Shown here piece by piece: positions 5,132 through 5,851 of a stretch of DNA of 5,851 bases. The stretch spans positions 1-5,851 of the forward strand of contig JAJYKO010000415.1 in the NCBI GenBank assembly GCA_021788565.1. The letters are read 5' to 3'. Every line of letters begins with the position of its first letter. Position 1 is the first letter of the stretch. A program made the position numbers and the translations under genes. This stretch comes from Chloroflexota bacterium. GTDB lineage: Bacteria > Chloroflexota > UBA6077. A model generated the notes under the pieces. That model was given only the letters and a program-made list of their open reading frames with translations. It was not told where the DNA came from and did not search any database.

Positions 5132-5851
5132 ATGGTCGTCGCCGACAATCTGGCCACCAGGCTGATGAATACGCGGAGCCTGCGGTTCCGGCTGATGGGC
5201 GCCTTCGCGGCGGTGATCTTCGCCTGCGTGGCCACGGTCGCGCTGCTGGCGAACCGGGCCACCGAGAACCAGTTTCAGATCTATGTCACGCAAGGCGGGC
5301 AGGCGTGGGCCCAGCGCCTCGCCCCCGCCCTTGCCTCCTACTACGCTCAAAGGGGGAGTTGGAGCGGCGTGGAGACGCTTGTGAGAACCCGCACCGGGAC
5401 AGCGAGCGACTGCGACTGGGGAGCGGGTTCCTGGATGCCGGGCGGGACCGGCGGGACACAGGGGCAGGGTTGGAGCTGGGACCCGATGATGGGATGGGAC
5501 ATGTGGTCGACGATGGACCTGAGGGCCGTCCTTGCCGACACCCAGGGAAAGGTGGTCGTCGACTCGGCCGGCGAATGGAACGGACGCACCCTTCCCGCGA
5601 GCAGCCTGGAGGGCGCAACCCCGGTCCAGGCGAACGGTCGCACCGTCGGCTGGCTGATCGCGGCCTCCCGCGGCGCTCGCGCCGCGGGCTCCCCGGCCGG
5701 CAATTTCCTTGGCTCGGTCAACCGCTCGATCTTGCTCGCCGCGCTCCTGTCGGGCTCCGTCGCCCTGGTGCTGGGCTTCCTCCTATTTCGCCAGATCACC
5801 TCTCCCCTCGGTGCCCTGACCGACGCCGCTCAAAGGATCGCCTCGGGGGAG
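5132..5851 (+). CDS. Sensor histidine kinase, BaeS-like, N-terminal part
   Basis: The first 240 codons are present; the frame is open to the window end, so the His box and ATPase domain lie outside. Visible parts are a first membrane helix (about 18-40), an extracytoplasmic sensor domain (41-197), a second helix (198-219), and the start of a HAMP linker (RQITSPLGALTDAAQRIASGE). The sensor contains ASYYAQRGSWSGVETLV and VLADTQGKVVVDSAG, segments common in BaeS-like envelope-stress kinases. Between them, residues 94-128 are unusual: one Cys (94), six Trp (96, 101, 114, 116, 122, 125) and five Met (102, 119, 120, 124, 128) among Gly and Asp. Such side chains could bind a soft metal or a hydrophobic ligand. 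The kinase likely responds to the condition that the transporter handles; its response regulator is not in the window. Confidence 0.87.
   Translation, partial: MVVADNLATRLMNTRSLRFRLMGAFAAVIFACVATVALLANRATENQFQIYVTQGGQAWAQRLAPALASYYAQRGSWSGVETLVRTRTGTASDCDWGAGSWMPGGTGGTQGQGWSWDPMMGWDMWSTMDLRAVLADTQGKVVVDSAGEWNGRTLPASSLEGATPVQANGRTVGWLIAASRGARAAGSPAGNFLGSVNRSILLAALLSGSVALVLGFLLFRQITSPLGALTDAAQRIASGE
5667..5688 (+). repeat. Perfect 10-bp inverted repeat inside the kinase gene
   Basis: CCCGCGGCGC and GCGCCGCGGG are separated by TC and could form a very stable hairpin or cruciform. It encodes SRGARAAG just before the second membrane helix. High GC and Ala/Arg/Gly codons make chance formation plausible. 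Confidence 0.6.

Noticed and set aside
4379..5350. Minus-strand frame of 323 codons opposite the ATPase and kinase
   Set aside because: Antisense shadow of clear plus-strand genes; Gly/Pro/His-rich with no recognisable motif.

Overview
The window is GC-rich bacterial chromosomal DNA with all genes on the + strand in tight operon style: overlapping stop/start codons, short gaps and purine-rich ribosome-binding sites. Gene content (DsbA-like thioredoxin-fold oxidoreductase, VKOR, MacB-type ABC transporter, BaeS-like sensor kinase) and frequent AGG arginine codons suggest a Chloroflexota- or Actinomycetota-like organism, possibly a metagenomic lineage. That assignment is an impression from gene style and is not proven.

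Layout. Positions 1-390 hold the C-terminal part of a DsbA-like protein, overlapping by 4 bases a VKOR-family membrane protein (387-833). Together they look like a disulfide-forming pair acting outside the cytoplasmic membrane. A complete insertion sequence of 1823 bp follows (879-2701). It has perfect 18-bp terminal inverted repeats, an 8-bp target duplication (AGGTTCTA) and an IS4-type DDE transposase. Downstream are a membrane-anchored OB-fold-like protein (2710-3216), a MacB/FtsX-type ABC permease (3229-4392), its ATPase (4385-5104) and the N-terminal half of a sensor histidine kinase (5132-5851, cut by the window end).

Removing the element and one target copy leaves a strong Shine-Dalgarno (AAGGAGG) 5 bases before the ATG of the OB-fold gene, 45 bases after the VKOR stop. 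The ancestral arrangement was therefore most likely one operon: dsbA-like, VKOR, OB-fold protein, permease, ATPase, sensor kinase. The element landed exactly between the Shine-Dalgarno and the start codon. The duplicated target plus the last G of the inverted repeat rebuilds a weaker GAGG site before the ATG, so the downstream genes may still be translated.

Functional reading (inference). The operon joins extracytoplasmic thiol oxidation to an ABC efflux-type transporter and an envelope sensor. The OB-fold protein has a Cys pair, the permease has one Cys in a GWCAYE motif just outside the first membrane segment, and the kinase sensor domain has a stretch rich in Trp and Met with one Cys. These point to envelope thiol or soft-metal (copper or iron) homeostasis, but no substrate can be fixed from the sequence alone.
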